From Opisthocomus hoazin (lineage: Eukaryota; Chordata; Aves; Opisthocomiformes; Opisthocomidae): a stretch of 64,000 bases of DNA. The position numbers and the translations under genes were made by a program. This document shows positions 62,901 through 64,000 of the stretch, one piece after another; position 1 is the first letter of the stretch, and each line of letters opens with the position of its first letter. The notes under the pieces were generated by a model. That model was not told where the DNA came from, searched no databases, and saw nothing but the letters and a program-made list of their open reading frames with translations. The DNA is taken from assembly GCF_030867145.1 (NCBI RefSeq), contig NC_134414.1, forward strand, positions 132,568,465-132,632,464, in the 5' to 3' direction.

Positions 62901-64000
62901 ACATGCAGCAAACTTCATATTTTATCCTCATTGCTTTCCCACATGTTAAAATGTCATTTACATTTGGTCACCAGCAACATCAAAAGATCTCATGGGCAAA
63001 ATCCATGCATGGAGGAGCACAGGTCTAGGCCATACTGGCAAAACAACCTCTGCCACACAATCAACAATATTACTCCCAAAACTAAGCAGTACCTTTGGGA
63101 TATACTGATAGTGAAATGCCAAATAAAAACACAGATAAGAAGTAGTGCTTATGCTTCTCTAACACCAAAAGTAGGTCTGCATCTTCTAACTAGGGAAGAT
63201 TACTCTCTGTTCTGACATCCAGCAATTGTGGTCCTGATTCTTGTTATGCTATGTGTGAAAACATACTAAAAGTACACTTACAGTACTACTCTAAAGCTGA
63301 CCTTTAAAACTAACTGGGATTGCCAGGTTTTCCACACAGAATAGCCTAGCCTGAGTCTAAGCAATCAAGAAAGGTAACTCTCTTTAAAAGAGCTGTAAAG
63401 TGGTGATTTGCAACTTTTTGCTAATTATAGATCAGTACCCACCATAAACTTAGTTCTACTTCATCACAAGCACTATCCTAAATGCTACCAGGCAGCCATA
63501 TCCTGATGGCTGCCATCAGTTTTAGCAGTTGTATTATAGTGACTGAGAGGGAACTAGTATGGAGAATAAAAAGTTGTAAAACAATTATTGAACCGGTTGC
63601 TAATAATGTCCTAACACAGATCTCTCTCTCTCTCCCTCATTCAAATGCACAGATCAATGCACAATGGTCCATCAAGCTTACTTTGTTTAGTGCAGGGTGA
63701 ACGGACCTTCATGAGCAAACAAGGAGTTAATTATTGACCAGCAGTGAACACATGGTGCCGAATGTAGGTAAAAAACAGAGGGGGCACTTACCAAATCTGC
63801 CAGGCACAACTTGGAACAGAAGCCGTCAGATAAATATCTTCACTTCTGGAAGAAGGCACTAAAGCCAAGAAAAATTAATCTGTGAAATGACTAATTTTAG
63901 AAGTTCGAAGTAGACGTGCTATGTTGAAAACCACATGAGCAGGCAAAAACAAAAGATGGCAGAGAAACTTCAGCTTTCATTCAGACAACAACTTATTCAA
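59946..64000. other. 5' flank of F5, no recognised gene
   Basis: F5 promoter sequence should lie just above 59945; no convincing TATA box is seen, though an inverted CCAAT next to a GATA-type motif occurs at about 60121-60137. The rest is AT-rich with only short open frames. By synteny with other vertebrates a selectin gene could begin beyond or near the right edge, but no selectin domain is readable here. A short segment at 63787-63848 with splice-like borders is discussed under findings. Confidence 0.45.

Noticed and set aside
1-64000. tRNA, rRNA, microRNA or CRISPR features
   Set aside because: No cloverleaf-like, rRNA-like or regularly spaced repeat array was recognised by eye on either strand. 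A covariance-model scan would be needed to exclude small RNAs.

Overview
This window is vertebrate nuclear DNA, almost certainly from a bird. It has large multi-exon genes with GT-AG introns, several CR1 LINE 3' ends with the avian 8-bp-type tail, avian-style ERVL LTRs, a young class II (beta-like) endogenous retrovirus and a GC-rich CpG-island promoter. Two protein-coding genes fill it, both on the minus strand and in the order known from the vertebrate F5-SLC19A2 block (human 1q24). No prokaryotic features, CRISPR arrays or RNA genes were seen.

Layout, left to right: 1-1039 is the 3' UTR or downstream flank of SLC19A2. SLC19A2 (thiamine transporter 1) occupies 1040-15897 as six exons whose joined reading frame is 1482 nt (493 aa), with a CpG island over exon 1 at about 15.2-16.65 kb. 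Its third intron carries a complete LTR-to-LTR provirus (4889-10713) on the opposite strand, flanked by a perfect 6-bp target duplication. From 16.7 to 26.0 kb there is no recognisable gene; a decayed ERVL-type element (22989-24090) lies there. F5 (coagulation factor V) runs from 59945 down to 26011 in 25 exons. The joined frame is 5811 nt, 1936 aa, and every exon junction was phase-checked by eye. From 59946 to 64000 lies the 5' flank of F5, where I recognise no gene.

The bird factor V keeps the A1-A2-B-A3-C1-C2 plan and three thrombin-type Arg-Ser sites, but its B domain is about 543 aa and lacks the nonapeptide repeat array of mammalian factor V. The residues aligned with the activated protein C sites Arg306 and Arg506 of the human protein are Val and Lys. 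Intron 6 uses a GC-AG donor.

The provirus is beta-like: its pro region joins a dUTPase to an aspartic protease, gag has a PTAP motif and two CCHC knuckles, and a correctly phased GGGAAAC slippery heptamer remains at the gag-pro overlap. It is defective. Most of reverse transcriptase, all RNase H and most of env are gone, and catalytic residues of protease and integrase are altered. The two host genes are functionally unrelated (vitamin transport, clotting) and merely syntenic. I found no convincing new multi-gene system; the most interesting signals are the factor V site changes and the provirus anatomy.
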